From: Pseudocercospora fijiensis CIRAD86
Lineage: Eukaryota > Ascomycota > Dothideomycetes > Mycosphaerellales > Mycosphaerellaceae
Direction: 5' to 3'
DNA: 64,000 nt
Assembly: GCF_000340215.1 (NCBI RefSeq)
Contig: NW_006921535.1
Location: 2,851,663-2,915,662 of the forward strand
This document shows, one piece after another, positions 1-8,502 of this stretch (the stretch's first letter is position 1; the number at the start of each line of letters is the position of its first letter). The notes below the pieces were generated by a model. It was not told where the DNA came from and ran no database searches. It saw only the letters and a program-made list of their open reading frames with translations. The position numbers and the translations under genes were made by a program.

Positions 1-576
1 AAAGAATGACGCTGCTGCTGGCGCATCCAAGAAGAAGAAAGTCACAGCCGCTCAGTTGCGTGTACAGAAAGGTGAGCTGCGATCCCCGAAAGCACAATCG
101 TACAGGACAATCACTAACATGTCTTGCCCGCAGATCTCTCAGAACTCGCCCTCGGCTCAACAATGAAGACCGTCTTCGAAAACCCCGACGATATCCTCAA
201 CTTCACCCTCATCCTCACACCCGACGAAGGCCTCTACAAAGGTGGCGTCTTCAACTTCTCCTTCGCCATCACCCAGAACTTCCCCCATGAGCCACCGAAA
301 GTCAAATGCAAAGAGAAGATCTATCATCCAAACATCGACCTGGAGGGCAACGTGTGCTTGAACATTCTTCGAGAAGACTGGAAGCCTGTGCTTAACCTGA
401 ATGCGGTTATCGTTGGGCTGCAGTTCTTGTTCTTGGAGCCTAACGCGAGTGATCCTCTCAACAAAGAGGCGGCGAATGATCTTATGAGTGATCGCGATAG
501 GTTCAAGAGGAATGTGAGGAGTGCCATGGCTGGTGGCAACGTGAAGGGTGAGAGCTTTGATCGGGTGATGAAATAG
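1..576 (+). CDS. ubc12: NEDD8-conjugating enzyme E2 (Ubc12), 5'-truncated by window edge
   Basis: E2 enzyme that carries NEDD8/Rub1 as a thioester and passes it to cullins, activating SCF-type ubiquitin ligases. The reading frame enters from the left edge with a Lys-rich stretch (SKKKKVTAAQLRVQK) that matches the N-terminal region of Ubc12 proteins. A 62-nt intron spans 72-133 (GTGAGC donor, CACTAAC branch, CAG acceptor); after splicing the protein continues DLSELALG. The E2 core is clear: PHEPPKVKC, then the catalytic-site motif NVCLNILREDW with the active Cys codon at 355-357, then LFLEPNASDPLNKEAA. The stop codon is at 574-576. Only the first few N-terminal residues are missing. The motif set separates Ubc12 from ubiquitin E2s, so confidence is high. 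Confidence 0.95.
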
Positions 577-1326
577 GAGGAGAGGGATAGACCAACCACA
601 CAGTCTAGTGGCAGAGAGCATTTCTGACCCTGCTCGTGCCGCGATGGCTTTGATACTGGCTAGCAAGAGGCCGGGGTCTGTGGGTTGCGCAGTCCTTGCG
701 CATACCTATTGCTGCGGCTTCAAGGCGCTTTTGGTTTTGCGTACGATACCCACGAATGGCGGAGCGACCGCTCGATACACGATTTCCTTGATGTCTCTTA
801 GCGACCCACTCTCTCCCAAACCTCGGCATTCCCTTCCCGATTTGGTCACCCATCGAGCATCAGCGTGGAGCAGCAGCGACGGAGCGCGTTTGCAGAATGG
901 ATGCAAGGAATTCAAATAGCAAGATACCACCACTCAAACGACACGACACCATTGAAGGCGACACACTCACAGCGCGGGGCTCCCACCAGGAGTAGCAGGA
1001 GGTGGTGCATTATTCCAGAGTTGTTACGGAAGGCACTATGCTGCATACAGCGTCGGCGGAATCATTCAGTCATGAGCGAGGGAAACACGAAGACATGCGA
1101 ACAGAGCTAGATTTAGATGCTCAATCCTTCACCTTAGTACTAACTCTTGCCTCTCTCTCTCTCTCTCATATGCGTTCTCATGTGACTAGCACAATGTTCT
1201 CTCTAATCTGCGCATGCGCAGCTTTCATTCACCACTGTCGTATATATATCTCACTCGATCACTAACTAAATCTACATCCAACGCCCATTCCCTCCCTCCC
1301 TCCCTCCCTCATATTCATATGCATCC
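577..1326. other. Intergenic, convergent 3' ends
   Basis: No supportable gene. The segment lies between two convergent genes and should hold both 3' UTRs. It contains a CT microsatellite near 1150-1168 and a (CCCT)n run at about 1291-1310. Confidence 0.6.
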
Positions 1327-2577
1327 TCACAACTCCTCAAACGCTCTCACATTATACAAATGCCGATCCGTCGTCTCCAAAACCTCTAATTCCGCCCCAA
1401 CCGCAATCTTGCCCTCACTCTTCGGGAGACACATCATGCCAAAACAAGGCTTCCACTTGGCCGGACCCCCCTCATCAACCCTCCGAAACTCCATCAACGT
1501 ATCCCAAGGCTGTGTGGGATTCTTCTCCGCAGTCTCAGGGTTCACGTTCGGCACCTGACATCTCGCACAGCGCGCCACGACGTCGAGATCGATTTTATAC
1601 AAAGCTTCTTCGGCCGGGATGGACGTGTTGATGCGGATGCGCTTCCAGGTGTCTTCTTCCCAAGGATGGGAGTCTCGGCCGCGGATGATGATGTTGGGAC
1701 GGAAACGTTCGATTGTCAGCGCGTCTTCGGTTTCTGAGGGGAGATGGAGGCGTTTGTTGAGGTCTTTGAGGGATGCCTCGGAAGCGATTTGTAGGGACAT
1801 GACGTCTGCGAAATGGTGGGGGGTTTCTTGGCCGTAGAGTTCTTTGCGGCCGTTGATGGCTACCATGCGGGACGTGGGACCTTTGTAGACTAGTGCGACG
1901 GGTTTGGAGAAGAAGTCGGTGAAGATGGAATTGATTTCGTCGGAGTAGAGGTAGCCGTCTGTGTCTTGGTCCCAAATGTTGACGGTTTCCAACGTTGTGT
2001 TCTTTTGGAGCCAGGTTTGGGTAGGGAAGGCGGGGACGACGACGCGACTGTCGCGGCCGTGAATGGAGATTTCGAGCATTTGTTGACCTTTGAACTCGTC
2101 TTTGCCTTCGATTATGTTGGTGTCGATTAGTGTCATGGACGGGTCGCCACGGATTGTGAGGAATTTCTTGTCGGCTTTGTTAACGAACATCCAGTTTCGG
2201 TCAAGGGTGAGGCCGGATTTTTTGAGGCGTGTTGAGTCGATTTCAATTCCGCGGCAGGACTTGATGGGGTAGATGCGGAGGGAGATTACTTGGCTGGGTG
2301 GCGGGATGGGAGGGCGGTTCTTCGAGTCTACCACTCCTTGACCTGTGGCGATGGCAGCGTTGATTTTGTCCTTCGTGGGGTCGACTGTGTTGCCCATGTT
2401 GGTGTATAAGCCAACAGATACTATGCCGATGACCACCGCGATGAGCAGAAGCCCCGACGTCTCGACTTTGCCATCCCAGAATCGTGGATTTCGCAGGAGC
2501 TCCCGAATGTGCTCTACGAAGCGCTCAAACATCTTGACGGTGGAATGAATGTCTATTGATGGAAGCCTCTTGGACAA
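1327..2577 (-). CDS. MOSC-domain protein, mARC-like molybdenum cofactor enzyme
   Basis: A single-exon 416-aa protein. Residues about 41-58 form one hydrophobic segment (SGLLLIAVVIGIVSVGLY), suggesting an N-terminal membrane anchor. A MOSC N-terminal beta-barrel begins near residue 98 (SLRIYPIKSCRGIE) and the MOSC domain fills the C-terminal half (RFRPNIIIRG; KPCFGMMCLPKSEGKIAVG). The motif ARCARCQVPNVNPETA (Cys337, Cys340) corresponds to the Mo-ligating Cys region of eukaryotic mitochondrial amidoxime-reducing components (SRCILTTVDPDTG type). The expected role is reduction of N-hydroxylated substrates together with cytochrome b5 and its reductase; organelle location is not shown by the sequence. 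A second in-frame Met lies at residue 16. The fold is certain, the exact substrate is not. Confidence 0.85.
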   Translation of the reverse strand: MSKRLPSIDIHSTVKMFERFVEHIRELLRNPRFWDGKVETSGLLLIAVVIGIVSVGLYTNMGNTVDPTKDKINAAIATGQGVVDSKNRPPIPPPSQVISLRIYPIKSCRGIEIDSTRLKKSGLTLDRNWMFVNKADKKFLTIRGDPSMTLIDTNIIEGKDEFKGQQMLEISIHGRDSRVVVPAFPTQTWLQKNTTLETVNIWDQDTDGYLYSDEINSIFTDFFSKPVALVYKGPTSRMVAINGRKELYGQETPHHFADVMSLQIASEASLKDLNKRLHLPSETEDALTIERFRPNIIIRGRDSHPWEEDTWKRIRINTSIPAEEALYKIDLDVVARCARCQVPNVNPETAEKNPTQPWDTLMEFRRVDEGGPAKWKPCFGMMCLPKSEGKIAVGAELEVLETTDRHLYNVRAFEEL

Positions 2578-3458
2578 TCGAGCGCGAGGAAAGGCGTCGG
2601 TATACCGGGCGGTATTCTTATGAGTTTTCCCGACACCCGCCTTCTAAGCACATTACCGCATGCGGTAGCTCGCGCCGAGCGTTGGATGCAATCCTGCGAA
2701 AGATTCAATACGCTCGCTCCCCAGCGAGAGAAATGCTTCTCCGGTGTCGAGCGCCGCCTTTGTTCATGTGATATGTCAGCACAGACGTGGAGTTGCAGTG
2801 AAGGAAAGGGATGGAGATGGGACGTGAGGTGAGGAGCCCGAGACATTGGAAGTCTTGGCAAACACAATTCCGTTATAACAACCTTATTTCATCCAAGGTC
2901 GTGTACCTCCTCTCCTTAATACGATGAAGCGGACGAGAAAATCATCGCTGCGTAGTATAAGGCAACATCGACTAAGCCGAGAAGATATGTAGATAATGCT
3001 TACTTTCTTCTAAAGCAAGTACCTAGAAGTCGAGTTTGCGGAATCCGAGCACTCTATAGCGCTATTCTATCTCGCTATTTTCGAGCAAGTATAACGTCTA
3101 GCTAAAGAAAAAAGTAGTCTTATATATTTTAAGTTGTTTATAGCTCTCTTAAACAACAATAAAACCCCTTAACTAATACCTACCTACTATCTAAAATACT
3201 AGATAAAGACTCTGCCCCCTCCCCTAGCTCTAAGTCTTCCTAATCCGCTATAGCTAAACCGACCTTCCCCTCGTACCTCGTAGCGAGCAACAAATCCTTA
3301 CTATAGGAAACCTCGTATATAGAAAAGGAAAACTTATCGATCCCTTCCTAAATCGTAAAAGTATATATTTTCGCTATAAACGAAAGCTATACTAGGTTTT
3401 CGGAGTTACGTAAGAATGCTAAGCCTAGTAGAGCCGCATACCGAATATTAAACTAATC
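2578..3458. other. Upstream region of the MOSC gene passing into RIP'd DNA
   Basis: Bases up to about 2880 have ordinary composition and probably hold the promoter and 5' UTR of the MOSC gene. From about 2890 on, CpA/TpG become scarce and TpA runs dominate, the usual mark of RIP. No reading frame or element could be recognised in 2890-3458. Confidence 0.5.
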
Positions 3459-3460
3459 TA

Positions 3461-4734
3461 CTATGTTGTCGCATTTTTAATAGTATAGGCCTCTTATAGG
3501 TATTGTTCCTCGCTCTTTATATACTATAGTAACTCGTAAGAAGGATATAAAGCCTCCGCCTAAGCGGCGCGATAGTATTAGTACTAAAATACCTAAGAAG
3601 ATAGTCTAGAAGGTAAAGTAGCTATTCGAAGGCGGTTTCTCGATAAAAGACATTTATAAGAAGAGCGGCGTAGTAGTATCGACGCTATATCGCTAGCGCG
3701 TTAATTATAACTTATTTAGCGAGTGTTACTACCCTACTCGAGGCAAGCTAGGTCTACAAATAAAGCTAATAGCGGAGATACGAGAGGTAAGCGATAGACG
3801 GTATAAGGTAATATTTCTGCTAAGTTGTTAGTAGTAGCTCGAAGAATACCTATACGACCGTCTAGAGGCCTATCTCGAGGAGATATATATCGAATTATAC
3901 GATACCTTCGGAGTCTAAGTCGCGCTTAGCACTGTCTACGATTGCCTAACTAAAGTAATAAAATAGAGTCGCAAAGCAAGCCGAAAAGTAGCCTCTAAGC
4001 GTAATACGTTAAATAGGGCGGTTTAGAGTAAGAAGTGTAAGAGTTAGCCTATCGAGAAGTTAGTCTTCTTAGACGAGATAGTATTAAATAAGAAGACTAC
4101 TTACCGCAAATATAGCTAGTCGCTATTAAACGTAGATTATTACGACTTCTAGTATATATAGCGGCAGAAGAGGTTGTTAGTATTGCTAGCCTTAACGATA
4201 AATAGATATCTTCCTTATATACTCTATATCGAAGGAGCTATAGATTAAGTTATATTCGACGACTAGCTCGAGAATTAGGTTCTACCGCTTCTTAAAGGTC
4301 TTAAGATAATCTTTATAATAGACAACTACAGTATTTATTATAGCGACAACGTTAAAGATATTATTACTATAGCCGGCTATAAACTCGAGTATTTGCCGCT
4401 ATACTTACTAGATCTAAACCTAATAGAACAGACCTTTAACGTACTTAAAATATAGATAAAGAAGAATAAGGAGCGATAGAAAGAATACGCTAACTTTGCT
4501 AACTTCCTTATATAGGCTTTAGACTATATTGTAGGCTTAGATATGCGCAAGCTCTTCGAATATAGCGGTTATAACGTTAATAGAGTTGAGCTAGATTAGA
4601 TGTTACTCGGCTTCGATACTCTACTAGTATAGTACTATACTACGTTTATAATATTGTACAAAAATTAACAAGCTCCTTAAGAATATATATATAAAGCTCC
4701 TTGTTTATTTTTATACTATAATATTGCGATGTAG
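3461..4734 (+). mobile_element. Tc1/mariner DNA transposon, RIP-degraded, 1.27 kb
   Basis: The element encloses a mariner-type transposase frame and is flanked by TA at 3459-3460 and 4735-4736, the standard mariner target duplication. The ends are imperfect inverted repeats: the left begins CTATGTTGTCGCATTTTT and the right, read on the minus strand, begins CTACATCGCAATATTATAG. Divergence between the ends is partly of RIP type. The size fits an autonomous single-gene mariner. Confidence 0.65.
3547..4640 (+). pseudogene. Mariner/Tc1 DDE transposase, inactivated by RIP
   Basis: A continuous frame interrupted only by TAG/TAA. An N-terminal helix-turn-helix is visible (about 3605-3700, ending in a motif like SGVVVSTLYR). 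The DDE core follows: FLDE (first Asp), a Lys/Thr/Tyr-rich KTTYRKYS motif, IIFIIDNYSI (second Asp), and the third catalytic segment EYLPLYLLDLNLIE, a RIP-altered form of the usual LPPYSPDLNPIE. Most stops sit where Trp or Gln is expected, as predicted for TGG to TAG and CAG/CAA to TAG/TAA. The original start is probably an ATG changed to ATA at 3547. No active protein is expected. Confidence 0.8.
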
Positions 4735-4849
4735 TAGTAAAAGAAAGCGAGGGAGGCTACTAGATATATATACGGGTAGTTCCGCTTTTTATACAAAGCA
4801 AATTGCGGAGATTCCGGAAGAGCTTCTCGTAGCTAGCAACTATAATTAA

Positions 4850-6583
4850 TACACTTCTAGCGGAGGAATAATTAAGTAACTAAGCTGTCTATTTGCTAGT
4901 AAACTACTTATTAATCTTATAGTAAAAGTACGTCCTTTACTCCGTTATAAATGTCGTTATTATTAGTATAGGCTACTATCTGCTCTACTTAGCTAACTTC
5001 TGCTTCTAAAAGCGCTTAAGGCTGTCTCTTATTAACCTATAGTCGCCTTTAAAGAAGCCTAACTCCTTCTACGCCTTTATCGATAGCTTATAGATCTAAT
5101 CGCAATTATATCGCTCCTTTACGAAGTGATCTTCTATCTTTACAAGCTATTTACTGTCTTCCGCCTTTAACTATTCCGGCTACTTTGCTACCTACTTAAA
5201 GAACTATCGAAGAAGGCTTCTTAGCGGTGTTCCAAGTATTATAGCAACTCTCGAAGGTATAGGTAATTCTTCCTTAGGTTAAGAAGTAGAAGCAGAGGTA
5301 GAAGCGGAAGCGGAAGTTGTCTTAATTAGCTTCTATAAAGCTATATTAGAGGCGAGAGTCTAGGCTATCTTAAACAGCTTAGATAGATTAGCTAGCGTAG
5401 AGTAACTACGATAAGGAGTATATAGATTAGGAGGTTGTAGTATAGTAATGCCTATTACCTTCCATTTCTTCCTTTAAGCTTCTTCCTTTATATTCTTAGT
5501 AAAGGTCTTTATTTGATTAATAGCCTTCTATAGCGGGTTCTTCGAGTCTACCCCTTCTTTACCCTTATTATAGGCGTTACTCTAGAGCGTAAATAAGACC
5601 TATAAAAGCTAGAGGTAATGCTTTAGAATATCTAGCAGGTCCGGAGGTAGATAGCACTATTTATTAATGTTCTTACAGCTAATAGTAAAGCAAGTGTTGT
5701 TACCCTTAATCTTAGCTATCCGATTGCTATAGAGCGAGCGCTGTTCTATAATAAAGGCTTTACTCTAGATAAGCTATTAATCGTTAGGTTTCAACTTGCT
5801 AACCTTCGGTAGAGCGATAGGCGCTTCCTTTACGGCTGTTCTAAACTTAATGTTAATCTTAATGTCCTTCTTATTCTTACTATTCTACTTAATAGCCCTC
5901 TTAAGAGCCTTCTTATAATTATCCGCTATAAGAAGTTAGTATAAAGTATACCTATAGCTCTAGCTAAGAGCCTTACCTAACTTAAAGGTTTAATAGAGCT
6001 AGTCGCTCTTATTTACTCTAGTGCCTTTATAACTAATAACTAGTAGTCGACTGCTAATAAACAACCCTTTACGGCGCGCCTTATTAACAGCCTATTAGAA
6101 AGCTCTATTACTATATTTAGTCGAGAGGCCGATACGCTTAAAGTTGTCGCTTAAGAGCGGCGCCTTCTAATTGCCTTAGAAGAGGCGCTAGGCCTATAAG
6201 TATTGCAATTCTTCTTTACTACTATTTGTCTTAATATTATCTTCTAACTTCTATACGCTATTAACGAATCTACCTAGTAGAGGCTTAGCGGCTAGTATCT
6301 TCTAAGCTAACTTCTTCGAAGGTAAGAAGGCCGCAAGGCGCGTTAAATCGCCCTTAATAACCTTAACTTCTTTACTAATAGCAGTCGCGGCATTATTATT
6401 ATATAGTATATTCTATAGCTTCTACGCCTCCGGATCGTTCGCGCGTATATCTATTAACTTCTTTACCGCCGTAGACCTTATATTCTTCTTTAGTAGCGAC
6501 TCGCGCCTTTTAATAGCTTCCTTATACGCTAGCAAGTCTTTCTTAACTAGTTTCCTCGATCGCGAGGCGCGTATTAGCGGCAT
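4850..6583 (-). pseudogene. Unidentified ~570-codon RIP'd frame
   Basis: Read on the minus strand from ATG at 6583 (MPLIRASRSRKLVKKDLL), one frame stays in register for about 1.7 kb and is broken only by TAG and TAA codons, the signature of Gln and Trp codons lost to RIP. The product would be very basic, with many Lys/Arg-rich helices, and contains a Ser/Ala/Thr-rich low-complexity stretch (SASASTSAST) near 5290-5320. I recognise no catalytic motif. The 3' limit is approximate. It lies just beyond the right end of the mariner at 3461-4734 in the opposite direction. It is probably a transposon gene, possibly a DNA-binding protein; the family is unknown. Confidence 0.45.
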
Positions 6584-6959
6584 CTCGAAATACTACTTTA
6601 CGAAGTCGCTAGCGGTATATAGGAAGAGCGTTAATACTAGTTCTAGCGATAGGAGGAGGATAATAGCTATAATAGCGGTATAAGGGTACGATTTAAAGTA
6701 TATAGTAGTAGAAGAGGAGCAATCTACCTAGTAAACTATATAGACAACTGCTAAGGCTCTGCTATTCTTAGCATTCTTAGGTAACCCCGAAAACCTAGTA
6801 AGGACGTATAAACTTTTTATCGAGAAAGACGGAGGATAGGTATAAGGTAGGTAAGTAGTAATAGAACTATATCGAAAAAAAAAAGAAAAAAATAGGGGAG
6901 ATCTTATATAGATCCTAAGAGTTAACTTCTAATAGATAGCCGATACGAAGGTCTCTACT
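6584..6959. other. RIP'd intergenic DNA, nothing recognised
   Basis: AT-rich sequence poor in CpA/TpG between the unidentified minus-strand frame and the direct repeat at 6960. No frame, terminal repeat or RNA gene was seen. Confidence 0.4.
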
Positions 6960-7116
6960 GTAAGGCGGAAGCCGAGGAGGCTTGGCGCCAAGCACGTAGC
7001 GACCCTAGCCTATAAGTGCGCCCGAGATCTACGCTTAGTAAGCGCGGATACTTCCGATCTTTTGTCGCGGCGTAAGACGCTAGTAAACGGGCGCACTAGT
7101 GCAGCGGTCTGACACA
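6960..7116 (+). repeat. 157-bp direct repeat, copy 1
   Basis: Begins GTAAGGCGGAAGCCGAGGAG and ends in the tRNA-like A-box segment GCAGCGGTCTGACACA. It is repeated in the same direction at 7488-7644 with two visible differences (T/C in GATCTACG and G/A in ACTAGTGC). In this copy the sequence continues into a B-box-like motif, so this is the fuller copy of the SINE-like head. Confidence 0.85.
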
Positions 7117-7487
7117 GTATCCGCGCTTTACGGTCTGCAGGTTAAGGTCGCGCGTTCGATTCTCGGCGTACGTTCTTAGCCGACCAGGCTGATCCTTGGC
7201 AGACGCGGCTTCGGAGGTGCCTGATTGCCTCAGGCGCGCGACTCGGCTGCAGGCGCACCTGCCTTGGAGGGGTCAGCTTATAGGCTTGTTTGTCAGATTG
7301 CGACGCAATTCTGATTGGATGCTTAGCTGCACGTTCGGGTGCGGGGCATCAGATTTCATTGGCTCGGCTGTACGTTCGGGTGCGGGGCATTAGAAGATTT
7401 CATTGGCTGCTCGGCTGCACGTGCGGGTGCGGGGTATGCCAAGGCTGACTGGCTGCAGGGCCGCAGCCAAAGAAAAGGGAAGCGCGT
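7085..7487 (+). mobile_element. tRNA-derived SINE-like element
   Basis: An RNA polymerase III A-box-like sequence at 7097-7107 (TAGTGCAGCGG, fitting TRGYNNARNNG) is followed about 46 nt later by a B-box core GTTCGATTC at 7154-7162, the spacing of a tRNA internal promoter. Downstream is a GC-rich body with three tandem ~40-bp units. I could not fold a convincing full tRNA, so this reads as a tRNA-derived head and not a working tRNA gene. The 3' limit is uncertain. Confidence 0.5.
7318..7440 (+). repeat. Tandem ~40-bp minisatellite, three units
   Basis: Three successive units share the core CACGTTCGGGTGCGGGGCAT (third unit CACGTGCGGGTGCGGGGTAT), separated by GATTTCATTGGCT-type spacers. They form the tail part of the SINE-like element. 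Confidence 0.7.
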
Positions 7488-7644
7488 GTAAGGCGGAAGC
7501 CGAGGAGGCTTGGCGCCAAGCACGTAGCGACCCTAGCCTATAAGTGCGCCCGAGATCCACGCTTAGTAAGCGCGGATACTTCCGATCTTTTGTCGCGGCG
7601 TAAGACGCTAGTAAACGGGCGCACTAATGCAGCGGTCTGACACA
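7488..7644 (+). repeat. 157-bp direct repeat, copy 2
   Basis: Second copy of the repeat at 6960-7116. It is followed at once by a further partial head (AGTAAACGGGCGCACTAGTG, about 7645-7677), so the A-box segment occurs twice here, and by no B box. Confidence 0.85.
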
Positions 7645-7676
7645 AGTAAACGGGCGCACTAGTGCAGCGGTCTGAC

Positions 7677-7953
7677 ATCTACCCTCCGCTCCTCCTACGG
7701 CCTCGATATCGACATCGACAAACTAAACCCTAGGATATCTAGCGCGACGGCCGCGAAGACGGCGAATCTCCCCTAATAAGTTAGCGACTATACGGAATCG
7801 ATTCGTTAATTTCCGAGATTTAGGAACCTCTTCATGACTACCGAGAAGCCGAAAGATGTTATTATTGTTGCGCATGGACATTTGACTCGGGCTTTTGCGG
7901 AACGTTGGTTGGGGATTGGGTTTCCTTTGGAGGAGGGGAGGAGGGAGGAATGA
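7677..7953 (+). pseudogene. Histidine phosphatase (phosphoglycerate-mutase-like) 3' remnant
   Basis: The C-terminal part of a phosphoglycerate-mutase superfamily protein can be read. Near 7710-7735 a YGLDIDIDKLNP segment appears. Next, in a shifted frame, comes a WDIWRDGCEDGESP-like motif in which both Trp codons are now TAG. After another shift comes KPKDVIIVAHGHLTRAFAER with the catalytic His of the AHGH motif, ending LEEGRREE and a stop at about 7951-7953. The 5' half of the gene is missing and replaced by repeats. RIP-type stops are dense on the repeat side and absent beyond about 7830, as expected when RIP spreads from an adjacent duplication. No product is expected. Confidence 0.7.
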
Positions 7954-8194
7954 GGAGTTTTGTAGTTTGTGTTTGATCGATAGGGGTTGTAGGTTAGGGA
8001 GTTAAGAAGGAAGAAAATCGATCATGCCCTTTCATCCTCCTCGTATCCGCCGAACTCCGCCAAGCTTTTCGCATGCAGAAACCAGGAGTCAGGACAGACA
8101 TTCTGAATCGCGCCGGCCGCAGGGAAGATGTCTGTCAATAACGTGTTTGCTCGACAACTTGCCGACTAGCCGCACCATATATGCTAAAAAGATC

Positions 8195-8230
<36 letters not shown>

Positions 8231-8502
8231 GCGCAAGAAAATGAACGTCCTCGAACCTCATCCACCACATGGCGATATGCTACGCTCCAAACGCCACGCT
8301 GATCAATCTCACAACACACACTCACTCTGACCACAAATGTTTTCAAAGTCAGACATTACAATACAATACATTAATGCGCCGCGCCGGATCCTGAGGTTTC
8401 GTAAGTTCCCTGCTCCAGGGAGTTTTGTTCTTCGTGACTTCGTTTCGTAATGTGTAAAGGCTTTCTACCTTATTCTTTTCTGCCGTGGGTATCTTCAGTA
8501 TG
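7954..8502. other. Intergenic
   Basis: No supportable gene. The segment carries a CT microsatellite at 8197-8227 and probably the 3' UTR of the minus-strand gene that ends at 8503. Confidence 0.5.
8197..8227 (+). repeat. (TC)n microsatellite
   Basis: An uninterrupted TC dinucleotide run of about 31 bp. Confidence 0.95.

Noticed and set aside
4735..6583. Second gene of the mariner at 3461-4734
   Set aside because: The TIR/TA pair found closes at 4734-4736, before this frame, so it cannot be assigned to that element.
7085..7170. Functional tRNA gene
   Set aside because: A and B boxes exist but acceptor and anticodon stems do not form; better read as a SINE head.
8089..8346. Minus-strand frame with an Arg-Glu repeat
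   Set aside because: It is the translation of the TC microsatellite at 8197-8227 and has no other coding signs.
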